Source of the DNA: RSA9 sp036381195 | GTDB lineage: Bacteria; Gemmatimonadota; Gemmatimonadetes; Longimicrobiales; RSA9 | Assembly: GCA_036381195.1 (NCBI GenBank) | Contig: DASVDH010000069.1 | Coordinates: forward strand, 1-64,000 | Direction of reading: 5' to 3' | DNA length: 64,000 bases | Shown here: piece by piece, positions 38,400-46,557 of the stretch | How positions within the stretch are numbered: position 1 is the stretch's first letter | How the letters are laid out: each line of letters starts with the position of its first letter | Translations under genes and position numbers: made by a program | The notes under the pieces: model-generated | Told to the model about the DNA's origin: nothing | Seen by the model: the letters and a program-made list of their open reading frames with translations, nothing else | The model's database searches: none

Positions 38400-39565
38400 A
38401 CCTCCTCGTGATGAACTGGCAGGACCGGCTGAACCCGCGCGCGGGCGGCGCGGAAATCCACCTCCATGAGGTCTTTGGCCGGCTCGCCAGATGGGGACAC
38501 CGCATCACCCTGCTCGTCTCGGCCTGGCCCGGCTGCGCCCGCAGGGAGATGGTGGACGGAATGGATGTGCACCGCGTGGGCAGCCGCAATACATTCAGTC
38601 TGGCGGCGCCGTGGTACTATCGCCGTCACCTCCGCGGGTTCGGGTTCGATGCGATGATCGAGGACCTCAACAAGGTCCCGCTGTTCACGCCGCTCTGGGG
38701 TCGAGAGCCCCTCGTGCTGCTGGTGCACCATCTCTTCGGCGGCACCGCGTTCGCCGAGGCGTCCTTTCCATTCGCCGCCGCCACCTGGCTGCTCGAACGG
38801 CCCCTCGGCCTGCTCTACCGCCGCATCCCCGTGCAGGCGGTCTCGCGCAGCACGGTGGAGGACCTGGCGCGCCGCGGCCTGGACCCGGCCTGGATGCGCG
38901 TCATCCCCAACGGTGTGGACCTCGATTTCTACGCCCCCGACCCGTCCGTCCCCCGCTTCGAGGAGCCCACCATCCTCTACCTCGGGCGCCTCAAGCGGTA
39001 CAAGCGTGTGGACCTCATCCTCCGGGCGGCGGCCCGGCTGCGAGCCGGGGGGCTCGCGCCGCGCGTCATCATCGCGGGCCAGGGCGACCATGCGCCCGCT
39101 CTGCGCGCGCTGTGCGACGAGCTCGGCCTTGCCGACATCGTCGAGATGCCCGGCTTCGTGACGGAAGAGGAGAAGCGCACCCTGTTCCGCCGCGCCTGGG
39201 TCCACGTCCTCACCTCCCCCAAGGAGGGCTGGGGCATCACGAACCTGGAGGCCGCGGCGTGCGGCACCCCCACCGTTGCCAGCGATTCGCCCGGCCTGCG
39301 CGACTCCGTTGCCGCGGGCGAATCCGGCTTCCTGGTGCCTCACGGCGACGTGGACGCGCTGGCCGAGCGCCTTCGCGCGCTCCTCTCGGATCCCGACTTG
39401 CGGGACCGCCTCGGCCGAAGTGCCCGGGCGTTCGCAGAGCGCTTCAGTTGGGATCGCGCCGCGCGGGAGACGGAGGCCCACCTCCAGCAGATCCTCGAAG
39501 CGGGCGGCGTGAGCGCGCCGTTCGCTTCCATCCGGAGACCCGCGAGCCAGGAGGGCGTATGCTGA
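38396..39565 (+). CDS. GT4-family glycosyltransferase
   Basis: A 389-residue GT-B enzyme. The acceptor domain starts LLVMNWQDRLNPRAGGAEIH, and the donor-sugar domain has VIPNGVDLDFYAPD, TILYLGRLKRYKRVDLILRA and the EX7E-type block SPKEGWGITNLEAAACGTP. The substrate is unknown. The start is unusual: homologues begin a few residues before LLVMNW, and the codon there is CTG 38396, overlapping the nusB stop (CTGA) with GGAGAG at the right distance. The first conventional codons are GTG 38408 and ATG 38411, which would trim the first strand. Confidence 0.88.
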   Translation: MNLLVMNWQDRLNPRAGGAEIHLHEVFGRLARWGHRITLLVSAWPGCARREMVDGMDVHRVGSRNTFSLAAPWYYRRHLRGFGFDAMIEDLNKVPLFTPLWGREPLVLLVHHLFGGTAFAEASFPFAAATWLLERPLGLLYRRIPVQAVSRSTVEDLARRGLDPAWMRVIPNGVDLDFYAPDPSVPRFEEPTILYLGRLKRYKRVDLILRAAARLRAGGLAPRVIIAGQGDHAPALRALCDELGLADIVEMPGFVTEEEKRTLFRRAWVHVLTSPKEGWGITNLEAAACGTPTVASDSPGLRDSVAAGESGFLVPHGDVDALAERLRALLSDPDLRDRLGRSARAFAERFSWDRAARETEAHLQQILEAGGVSAPFASIRRPASQEGVC

Positions 39566-39906
39566 TCAACGTCTCCGCCCGTCACTGCACCGTCGGCGAG
39601 GCCGTCCGCCGCCGCGCGCAAGATCGGCTCCGCAGGATGATCCGGTTCGAGCCGGGCATCGAGGCCGTGGACGTGATCTTCGAGCGCGACCACGGCCTCT
39701 ACGCCGTCGAGGCCCGCACGTTCGTCACCGGCCGTTCCGTCGTCGTTGCGCACGCCGCGGCCACGGATCCACGCGCCGCACTCGACCAGGCCGTGTCGCG
39801 GACGGCCAGCCAGCTCCGCCGCCGGCGCGAGCGCGGCCGTGATCACTCCGCGGGCAGGCCGGCTGTGTTCCACGGAATCCCCACGAAAGGTCCCGGATCC
39901 CGGTGA
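39559..39906 (+). CDS. hpf: Short ribosome hibernation-promoting factor (HPF/RaiA family)
   Basis: A 115-residue protein of the HPF/YfiA fold: NVSARHCTVGEAVRRRAQDR, GIEAVDVIFERDHGLYAVEA and ALDQAVSRTASQLRRRRER. It lacks the C-terminal dimerisation domain of long HPF. GGAGGG precedes the ATG, which overlaps the glycosyltransferase end. The tail (about 20 residues) is not conserved. Its place directly before hprK mirrors the hpf-ptsN-hprK gene clusters of many proteobacteria. Confidence 0.85.
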   Translation: MLINVSARHCTVGEAVRRRAQDRLRRMIRFEPGIEAVDVIFERDHGLYAVEARTFVTGRSVVVAHAAATDPRAALDQAVSRTASQLRRRRERGRDHSAGRPAVFHGIPTKGPGSR

Positions 39907-40862
39907 AGGAGCTGACTGTCCGCGAGTTCTTCCAGCAGAAGCAGGAGAGTCTCGTCCTCGAGCTGCTGGCCGGCGAGGGCGGGCTGGACCGCGCCATTGA
40001 GGAGCCCAGCATCTCCAGCCCCGGCCTCGTCCTCGCCGGCTACTCCGACCGCCTGCCCCGGGGGCGCATCCAGGTGCTCGGCGAGACAGAGATCACCTAT
40101 CTCGCGGGCCTGGACCCGGAGCGCCTGCGGCGTACGCTCGAGGCCTTCTTCGCTCTCGACATTCCCGCGGTCCTGGTCTCCAAGGGGCTCCCCGTCCCGG
40201 AAGTGATGGTCGAGACCGCTCGCGACCACCAGGTCCCGCTGTTGCGCTCGACCCTCAAGACGGGAGAGCTCTACCGCCGCACGCAGTCGTTCCTCGAGGA
40301 GCACTTCGCGCCTGCCACCACGGTGCACGGCTCGCTCGCGGACGTCTACGGTGTCGGCCTCCTGTTCATCGGCCGCAGTGGGATCGGCAAGAGCGAGTGC
40401 GTGTTGGACCTCGTCGAACGGGGGCATCGGCTGGTCGCCGATGATGTCGTGCACATCACTCGCCGTGGCCACGACATCCTCATCGGCCGCGGCCACGAGC
40501 TCCAGCGGCATCACATGGAGATCCGCGGCATCGGCATCATCGACATCCCCGCCCTCTTCGGCATCCGCGCCATCCGGCAGCAGAAGCGCATCGAGGTCGT
40601 GGTGCAGCTCGAAGAATGGAACGACCGCAGCTACTACGATCGCACCGGCCTCAGCGCCGAAGAGGTGGACATCCTCGGCGTGAAGGTGCCCAAGGTCGTC
40701 GTCCCGCTCAACCCGGGCAAGAACATCACGGTGATCTCCGAGGTGGTCGCGATGAACCACCTGCTGAAGTACACAGGCGTCCATTCGGCCGCCCTCTTCG
40801 ACCAGCGGCTCCGTGAAGCCATGCGCCCGGTCCGCGACTACCTGCGCGAGGATTATGAGTGA
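39903..40862 (+). CDS. hprK: HPr kinase/phosphorylase
   Basis: HprK phosphorylates and dephosphorylates a regulatory serine of HPr. The 319-residue protein has an N-terminal regulatory domain (TVREFFQQKQESLVLELLAG, VLGETEITYLAGL). The catalytic domain has P-loop GRSGIGKSECVLDLV at about 157, LVADDVVHITRRG, the family signature HMEIRGIGIIDIPALFGI and the C-terminal VVPLNPGKNITVISEVVAMN. GTG start overlapping hpf. Its substrate, with the target serine, is encoded 2.4 kb downstream. Confidence 0.96.
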   Translation: MKELTVREFFQQKQESLVLELLAGEGGLDRAIEEPSISSPGLVLAGYSDRLPRGRIQVLGETEITYLAGLDPERLRRTLEAFFALDIPAVLVSKGLPVPEVMVETARDHQVPLLRSTLKTGELYRRTQSFLEEHFAPATTVHGSLADVYGVGLLFIGRSGIGKSECVLDLVERGHRLVADDVVHITRRGHDILIGRGHELQRHHMEIRGIGIIDIPALFGIRAIRQQKRIEVVVQLEEWNDRSYYDRTGLSAEEVDILGVKVPKVVVPLNPGKNITVISEVVAMNHLLKYTGVHSAALFDQRLREAMRPVRDYLREDYE

Positions 40863-41313
40863 GGCGCAACCGCCGATCGGCATCGTGATCGGCCACGGCG
40901 CGCTCGCCGATGGCCTGGTCGATGCCGTTCGCCAGATCGCGGGCGTCGGCGCCGACGTGCTCGTCCCGCTGAGCAACCGCGGGCTGGCGCCGGAGGCCGT
41001 GGCCGAGGCGGCCGAACGGCTCGCCGCCGGCCGGCCGGCGATCATCTTCACGGACATGTACGGCGGGAGCTGCACTCATGCGGCCCGCCGGTTGGCCCGC
41101 ACGCATCCGGAGATCGTGGTCCTCGGGGGAGTCAACCTCCCGATGTTGCTGGACTTCGTCCTGAACCGCCATCTGCCGCCGGCGGATCTGCTCGGGCGCC
41201 TCCTCACGCGGGGGTGCCCCACCGTGTGTTACGCTCCCGCGGGACTCCGGCCGGGCACGGACGCGGCCGGCCAGCCGGCGAAGGCGCCCCTTCAGGAGCG
41301 CGGAGGCGCGTAG
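40855..41313 (+). CDS. Mannose-family PTS component IIA
   Basis: A 152-residue EIIA-Man-type protein that accepts phosphate from HPr and passes it to IIB. The active histidine is His14 in GIVIGHGALADGLVDAV. IIFTDMYGGSCTHAARRLA and VLGGVNLPMLLDFVLNRH fit the flavodoxin-like fold. The C-terminal 25 residues look like the start of a linker to IIB, but IIB is a separate gene three bases later. ATG overlaps the hprK end by eight bases. Confidence 0.92.
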   Translation: MSEAQPPIGIVIGHGALADGLVDAVRQIAGVGADVLVPLSNRGLAPEAVAEAAERLAAGRPAIIFTDMYGGSCTHAARRLARTHPEIVVLGGVNLPMLLDFVLNRHLPPADLLGRLLTRGCPTVCYAPAGLRPGTDAAGQPAKAPLQERGGA

Positions 41314-41315
41314 CC

Positions 41316-41813
41316 ATGCCCATCGTCCTCCTGCGTGTAGACGAGCGGCTGATCCACGGCCAGGTCACCGTAGGATGGGGCGCCCATCTCCGGCCCCATC
41401 GGATCGTCGTCGTGGACGACGAGCTGGCTTCCTCGACCTGGGAGCAGGAGCTGTACGGCCTCGGGCTGCCCGCCGGAATCGAGACCTGCTTCGAGGACGT
41501 GGCCACGGCGCGCCGCCACCTCGCAGACTGGCGCGAGGCGCCGGCCCGCACGATCGTGCTTACGCGGGACATCGCCACCATGCTGCGTCTCGCGGAGGGC
41601 GGCTCCCTCAGCGGCGCCGAGGTCAACATCGGCGGGATCCACTACGCAGCGGGCCGGACCGCCGTGTTGCCCTACGTCTACCTGAGCGACGAGGAGCGGC
41701 GCGAGCTCGAGCGCCTCGCCGAGGAGGGCGTCGAGGTGGCGGCCCGCGACCTCCCGGGCTCCCGCAAGGTGGAGCTCGACCAGCTCCTCGCAGGGAAGCA
41801 TCGCCAGAAATGA
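41316..41813 (+). CDS. Mannose-family PTS component IIB
   Basis: A 165-residue IIB protein with the phosphohistidine His14 in VLLRVDERLIHGQVTVGWG. TIVLTRDIATMLRLAEGG and EVNIGGIHYAAGRT match the fold. It would take phosphate from IIA and pass it to sugar in the IIC/IID channel. GGAGG precedes the ATG, and the stop overlaps IIC. Confidence 0.94.
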   Translation: MPIVLLRVDERLIHGQVTVGWGAHLRPHRIVVVDDELASSTWEQELYGLGLPAGIETCFEDVATARRHLADWREAPARTIVLTRDIATMLRLAEGGSLSGAEVNIGGIHYAAGRTAVLPYVYLSDEERRELERLAEEGVEVAARDLPGSRKVELDQLLAGKHRQK

Positions 41814-42484
41814 GTCTGCTCCCCGTTGCGCTCTGGGGCGGGCTGGTCGGCCTCGATGCCGCCTCGTTCCCCCAGGTCATGATCTCGCGGCCACTCGTCG
41901 CCGCCACCGTCGCCGGGCTCATCGCCGGCCGGCCCGCGGACGGCCTCGTGCTCGGCATCGTGCTCGAGGCGTTCGCTCTGCTCACGCTGCCTGTGGGCGC
42001 GGCACGGTACCCGGAGTCAGGGACGGCCGCCGTCGCCGCGACCGCAGCTTACCTCGCCGCGGCCCCGGCCGGCGTCGAGCCCGCACTCCTGCTCGCGGCC
42101 GTCGTCTTCGCCCTCGCCTGGGAGCGCGTCGGCGGCGGCTCCGTCCACCTCCAGCGCCGCGTCAACGAGCGCCTTATCGTCGGGTGGACCGGGAGCCGCC
42201 GGCGCCCGGATCGCGAGCTCGAGCGCCGGCACCTGGTCGCCATGGGCCTGGACTACCTGCGGGGGGCGGCCATCTCCGCCGGCGGCGCCTGGATCGGCGC
42301 GCTCGGCCTGCAATGGATCGGACCGCGTTGGGGGTTCGGCACGGTGCCACCCGTCGGCCTCCTGATCGTCGCCACTGCCGCCGTCATCGCAGCGCTGTTC
42401 CATCTCTTCGGTGGCTGGAGCCAACGGCGGCTCGCCTTCCTGCTCGGAGTCCTATGCGGCTGCACGCTCCTGCTGTTCCGCTGA
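41810..42484 (+). CDS. Mannose-family PTS component IIC
   Basis: A 224-residue polytopic membrane protein with six or seven hydrophobic segments. GLVGLDAASFPQVMISRPLVAATVAG and LVLGIVLEAFALLTLPVGA are the IIC-like blocks; the rest is divergent from the enteric ManY. It is shorter than typical IIC proteins (about 260), lacking part of the central loop. Together with IID it would form the sugar channel. Substrate is unknown. Confidence 0.85.
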   Translation: MSLLPVALWGGLVGLDAASFPQVMISRPLVAATVAGLIAGRPADGLVLGIVLEAFALLTLPVGAARYPESGTAAVAATAAYLAAAPAGVEPALLLAAVVFALAWERVGGGSVHLQRRVNERLIVGWTGSRRRPDRELERRHLVAMGLDYLRGAAISAGGAWIGALGLQWIGPRWGFGTVPPVGLLIVATAAVIAALFHLFGGWSQRRLAFLLGVLCGCTLLLFR

Positions 42485-43251
42485 GCGCGCCGGCGCGCAT
42501 CGTCCGCGCCGCCGTCCTGCTGCGCTCGTTCGCGATCCAGGGCTCCTGGAACTACAGGACCCTGATCGGCTCCGGCTTCGCTTTTGCGCTCCTGCCCGTC
42601 CTCCGCGCGCGCCATCGCGGGGACCCGGCGGCGCTGCGCGAGGCGCTCGAGCGCCACATGGCGCTCTTCAACAGCCATCCCTACCTCGCCCCGATCGCGC
42701 TCGGCGCCGTCGCCCGACTCGAGACGGCCGGCGAGGACGCCGCGATCGTCGAGCGCTTCAAGGCGGCGGTGCGAGGCCCCCTCGGGAGTCTGGGGGATCG
42801 GCTCGTGTGGGCCGGGCTCAGGCCGGTCTGCCTGCTCTTCGCCCTCGCGCTCGCCTTCACGGGCGCACCCTGGTGGGTCCCGGTCCTGGGGTTCCTGCTC
42901 GCGTACAACGCCGGCCACCTCTTCCTGCGGGCCTGGGGCTATCGCCTCGGCCTGCGCGAGGGCAGGGCCGTGGGTGAGCGCCTGCGGCATTCGTTCGTTG
43001 CGCCCGCACAGCAGGCGCTCGCGGTGGCCGGCGCGTTCCTCACGGGGCTCCTCTTGCCTCTCGCGGTGGCCGGCGCAGCGTTCAGCGGCCTGCTGTCGGA
43101 CGCGCAACGCGCGCTGCCTCTCCTCTGGACGGTGGCGGCCGTCGCCGTCGCGTTGCTCGGCCTCCGGTTCGGCAGCGCGGTTCGTCTCCCCATCTTCCTC
43201 GCACTCGCCGCGTTCGTGCTCCTCGGCTCGCTCTGGAGGGTCATCGAATGA
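42454..43251 (+). CDS. Mannose-family PTS component IID
   Basis: A 265-residue membrane protein. LRSFAIQGSWNYRTLIGSGFAFA is the characteristic N-terminal IID block, followed by HMALFNSHPYLAPIALGAVARLE and the FKAAVRGPLGSLGDRLVWAG segment. Membrane helices fill residues 120-265. ATG 42454 lies 31 bp inside IIC and has no strong SD, so it probably depends on coupling. The presence of both IIC and IID suggests a working transporter, not a purely regulatory PTS. Confidence 0.9.
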   Translation: MRLHAPAVPLSAPARIVRAAVLLRSFAIQGSWNYRTLIGSGFAFALLPVLRARHRGDPAALREALERHMALFNSHPYLAPIALGAVARLETAGEDAAIVERFKAAVRGPLGSLGDRLVWAGLRPVCLLFALALAFTGAPWWVPVLGFLLAYNAGHLFLRAWGYRLGLREGRAVGERLRHSFVAPAQQALAVAGAFLTGLLLPLAVAGAAFSGLLSDAQRALPLLWTVAAVAVALLGLRFGSAVRLPIFLALAAFVLLGSLWRVIE

Positions 43252-43532
43252 GCTCGCCGACGGTGGAGCATGAACGGACCGTTGCCATCCGCAACAAGTA
43301 CGGCCTGCATGCGCGGCCGGCGGCCGAGTTCGTCAAGCTCGCCGCGCAGTTCCGGTCCGACGTGTGGGTGCGCAAGGATGACCTGGAGGTCAACGGCAAG
43401 AGCATCATGGGTGTGATGATGCTGGCCGCGGAGCACGGCAGCGAGATCACGATCCGCGCCAGCGGCGAGGACGCGCGCGCGGCGGTAGAGCAACTGGTCC
43501 GGCTCGTCGAGAGCCGCTTCGGAGAGGAGTGA
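43248..43532 (+). CDS. ptsH: Phosphocarrier protein HPr
   Basis: A 94-residue HPr. The phosphohistidine is His21 in KYGLHARPAAEFVKLA, and the regulatory serine is Ser52 in EVNGKSIMGVMMLAAEHG, the residue HprK modifies. Both phosphorylation sites are therefore present. It overlaps IID (ATGA) and is four bases before the EI gene. Confidence 0.96.
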   Translation: MSSPTVEHERTVAIRNKYGLHARPAAEFVKLAAQFRSDVWVRKDDLEVNGKSIMGVMMLAAEHGSEITIRASGEDARAAVEQLVRLVESRFGEE

Positions 43533-43536
43533 GCGC

Positions 43537-45318
43537 TTGAGGCACGTCCGCGACGGCATCCCTGCATCCCCCGGGATCGTCATCGGCCCCGCGCACGTGC
43601 TGGACTGGGAGGTTCCGCGCGTTCCGCGCGCCACCGTCGCCGCGGAGGAAGTCCCTGCGGAGATCGAGCGGTTCCACGAGGCGCGCGAGTATGCCAAGGC
43701 CCGCATCCGCGCGATCCGCAGGGAGACGGAGGAGCGGCTGGGCGCGGTCGAGGCACAGATCTTCGACCCGCAGATCGCCATGTTGGAGGACGTGGAGCTC
43801 GTCGAGCCCACGATCGCCTACATCCAGGAGAACCATTTCTCCGCCGCCCGCGCCTTCGAGCTCCGCATGCTCGAGTTCCAGTCCGCGTGGCGGCGTAGCG
43901 GCCATCCGATGGTCCTGGATCGGCTCAACGACCTGCTGGACGTCCAGCTCCGCGTCGTCCATCGTCTGCTCGGCCTGCCCGACCCGGATTTCTCGCTCTC
44001 CGGCCTGACCGAGCCCGTCATCCTCGTCGCGCGCGACCTCACGCCCACCTTCACGGTGCAGCTCGACCGCTCCCGCGTCCTGGGGTTCGCGACCGACGCC
44101 GGGAGCCGGACCTCCCACTCGGCCATCCTCGCGCGCTCCCTCCAGATCCCGGCCGTGGTCAGTCTGGGCGACATCTCCACCATCGTGCAGAACGGCCAGG
44201 AGATCGTGCTCGACGGGAGGGCCGGCCGCGTCATCGTCGAGCCCACGGAGCTCGAGAAGAGCATCTACCGCGAACGCGACGTGCGGGCCCGCGAGTGGGA
44301 GCAGGAGCTGGTGCTCCTGGCGCACCTCGAGGCCATCACGCCCGACCGCCAGCCCGTCCTGCTGCGCGCCAACATCGACCTCCCGGCGGAGGCGGAGGCC
44401 GCGCGTGCCCACGGCGCTCTGGGCATCGGCCTCTTCCGCACGGAGTTCCTCGTCGTCGGCCGTAGCACGGCGCCCGGGGAGGAGGAGCAGTACCGCGCGT
44501 ACCGGCGCGTCGCGGAGGCCTTCCCTCACCAGGCCGTCTATATCCGGACCTTCGACCTCGGGGGAGACAAGTTCCCGCTCTTCCTGCAGATGCCGCCCGA
44601 GGAGAATCCGTTCCTCGGCTGGCGCGCGATCCGCCTCTGTCTCGACCTCGAGGACTTCTTCCGCACGCAGCTCCGCGCGCTCCTGCGCGCCACCGCCCAC
44701 GGCGACATCCGCATCATGCTCCCCCTCGTCAACGAGATCGAGGAGATCGAACGCACGCGCCGCCTGCTCGAGGAGGAGGAGGAGGCCCTGCGCCGTGCCG
44801 GGGTCGAGTTCAACCCCGGTTACAAGGTCGGGATCATGATCGAGACACCCGCCGCCGCACTGAACGCGGCGGAGCTCGCACGCTATTCCGACTTCTTCTC
44901 CATCGGCACGAACGACCTGGTCCAGTACACGCTCGCGGTGGACCGCGGCAACGCCCGCATCGCGCGGCTCTATACGCCGTTCCATCCCGCTGTCCTCGAG
45001 CTGCTCAAGCGCACGGCCGAGGTGGGCCGCGCCGCCGGCATCGAGGTCAGCGTGTGCGGCGAGCTGGCCGCGAACCCGCTCGGCGTGTTCCTGCTGCTCG
45101 GGCTGGGCATCACCGCCCTGAGCGTCAGCCCGGCCTCGCTGCCCGAGGTCAAGAAGATCATCCGCACCGTCCCGGCGGCCGCTGCCCGCGCCGCGGCCGC
45201 GGAGGCGATGACCCGGCCCACGGCGGACGAGGTCGTCGAGGTCCTCACCTCCGGGATCTCGCGGTGGCTCGACCTGTCCCTGTTCTCGGGCCGCTGGAAC
45301 TTGTCGCCCCGCGCGTGA
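43537..45318 (+). CDS. ptsI: PTS enzyme I (phosphoenolpyruvate-protein phosphotransferase)
   Basis: Enzyme I takes phosphate from PEP and gives it to HPr. The 593-residue protein has RDGIPASPGIVIGPAHVLD, the phosphohistidine His194 in GSRTSHSAILARSLQIPAVV, GIGLFRTEFLVVGR, YIRTFDLGGDKFP, the PEP site GIMIETPAAALNAAELA and SIGTNDLVQYTLAVDRGN, and Cys507 in SVCGELAANP. The TTG start at 43537 follows GGAGAGGAG. It ends the PTS run; the metK promoter overlaps its 3' end. Confidence 0.96.
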   Translation: MRHVRDGIPASPGIVIGPAHVLDWEVPRVPRATVAAEEVPAEIERFHEAREYAKARIRAIRRETEERLGAVEAQIFDPQIAMLEDVELVEPTIAYIQENHFSAARAFELRMLEFQSAWRRSGHPMVLDRLNDLLDVQLRVVHRLLGLPDPDFSLSGLTEPVILVARDLTPTFTVQLDRSRVLGFATDAGSRTSHSAILARSLQIPAVVSLGDISTIVQNGQEIVLDGRAGRVIVEPTELEKSIYRERDVRAREWEQELVLLAHLEAITPDRQPVLLRANIDLPAEAEAARAHGALGIGLFRTEFLVVGRSTAPGEEEQYRAYRRVAEAFPHQAVYIRTFDLGGDKFPLFLQMPPEENPFLGWRAIRLCLDLEDFFRTQLRALLRATAHGDIRIMLPLVNEIEEIERTRRLLEEEEEALRRAGVEFNPGYKVGIMIETPAAALNAAELARYSDFFSIGTNDLVQYTLAVDRGNARIARLYTPFHPAVLELLKRTAEVGRAAGIEVSVCGELAANPLGVFLLLGLGITALSVSPASLPEVKKIIRTVPAAAARAAAAEAMTRPTADEVVEVLTSGISRWLDLSLFSGRWNLSPRA

Positions 45319-45329
45319 GCCGCTAACTT
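45301..45329 (+). promoter_or_regulatory. Promoter of metK, TTGTCG-N17-TAACTT
   Basis: TTGTCG (45301-45306) and TAACTTG (45324-45330) are separated by 17 bp, the -35 lying within the last codons of ptsI. Transcription from about 45336 leaves a 28-nt leader with AGGAG before the TTG start at 45364. The leader is too short for a SAM riboswitch. Confidence 0.65.
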
Positions 45330-45363
45330 GCTGCCCGACTCCTCGCGTCCACAGGAGCGCCGG

Positions 45364-46539
45364 TTGAGCCGCCAGCTCTTCACCTCCGAATCCGTGACGG
45401 AGGGCCACCCCGACAAGATCGCGGATCAGATCAGCGACGCCGTCCTCGACGCCGCCCTCGAGCACGACGCCGCGGCCCGCGTCGCCTGCGAGACGCTGGT
45501 CACCACCGGGCTCGTCGTGGTCGCCGGCGAGATCACCACGTCCGCGATCCTCGACATCCCCTCCATCGCCCGCGCCACCATCCGCGCCATCGGCTACACG
45601 GATTCCAGCTACGGCATGGATGGCGAGAGCTGCGGCGTGCTCATCGGCATCGACCGCCAGTCCGAGGACATCGCCCGGGGCGTCGATCGGGGTGGGGCGG
45701 GGGACCAGGGCATGATGTTCGGTTACGCCTCCGACGAGACGCCCGAGCTCATGCCCGCCCCCATCGTGCTCGCCCACCGCATCACCCGCCGCCTGGCCCA
45801 CCTCCGCAAGGAGGGCCGCATCCCCTGGCTCCGGCCCGATGGCAAGGCCCAGGTCACCATCGAGTACGTCGACGGAACGCCCGCGCGCGTCCACTCCGTC
45901 GTGGTCAGCGCCCAGCACGCGCCCGAGGTGGACCTCGCCGAGATCCGCGCCGAGATCCTCGAGCGCGTCGTGACGCCGGTCATGCCGGAGCAGTGGTTCG
46001 ATCCCGGCGACTGCAGTCTCCACATCAACCCGACCGGCCGGTTCGTGATCGGCGGACCCCGCGGCGACGCCGGCGTCACCGGCCGCAAGATCATCGTGGA
46101 CACGTACGGCGGGGCGGCGCGGCACGGGGGCGGCGCGTTCAGCGGCAAGGATCCCTCGAAGGTGGACCGCTCGGGCGCGTACGCGGCGCGCTGGGCGGCC
46201 AAGAACGTGGTGGCGGCGGGCCTGGCAGGGCGCTGCGAGATCCAGCTCGCCTACGCCATCGGCGTCGCCGAGCCCCTTGCCGTCCAGGTGGATACGTTCG
46301 GCACAGGCCGGGTACCAGCGGAGCGGATCGCGGCGGCCGTGCGGGAAGTCTTCGACTTCCGACCCGCCGCGATCATTCGGGCGCTCGGGCTCCGCAGGCC
46401 CATCTTCCGGCCCACGGCCGCCTACGGGCACTTCGGCCGGGACTCCTATGCCGAGCCCGATTCCGCGGGTGACCTCGTGTTCTTCACCTGGGAGCGAACC
46501 GATCGCGTCGACGACCTCAGGACGGCGGCGCGCCTCTGA
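45364..46539 (+). CDS. metK: S-adenosylmethionine synthetase
   Basis: MetK makes SAM from methionine and ATP. The 391-residue protein has LFTSESVTEGHPDKIADQIS, SAILDIPSIARATIRAIGYT, GAGDQGMMFGYASDET, the P-loop-like GGPRGDAGVTGRKIIVDTYG and GGGAFSGKDPSKVDRSGAY. TTG 45364 with AGGAG seven bases upstream was chosen over the TTG at 45328, which has no SD and adds non-homologous residues. ahcY follows 18 bp later. Confidence 0.97.
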   Translation: MSRQLFTSESVTEGHPDKIADQISDAVLDAALEHDAAARVACETLVTTGLVVVAGEITTSAILDIPSIARATIRAIGYTDSSYGMDGESCGVLIGIDRQSEDIARGVDRGGAGDQGMMFGYASDETPELMPAPIVLAHRITRRLAHLRKEGRIPWLRPDGKAQVTIEYVDGTPARVHSVVVSAQHAPEVDLAEIRAEILERVVTPVMPEQWFDPGDCSLHINPTGRFVIGGPRGDAGVTGRKIIVDTYGGAARHGGGAFSGKDPSKVDRSGAYAARWAAKNVVAAGLAGRCEIQLAYAIGVAEPLAVQVDTFGTGRVPAERIAAAVREVFDFRPAAIIRALGLRRPIFRPTAAYGHFGRDSYAEPDSAGDLVFFTWERTDRVDDLRTAARL

Positions 46540-46557
46540 TCACGAAAAGGAGAACGG

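Noticed and set aside
45330..45363. SAM riboswitch before metK
   Set aside because: The leader from the predicted start site is under 30 nt.
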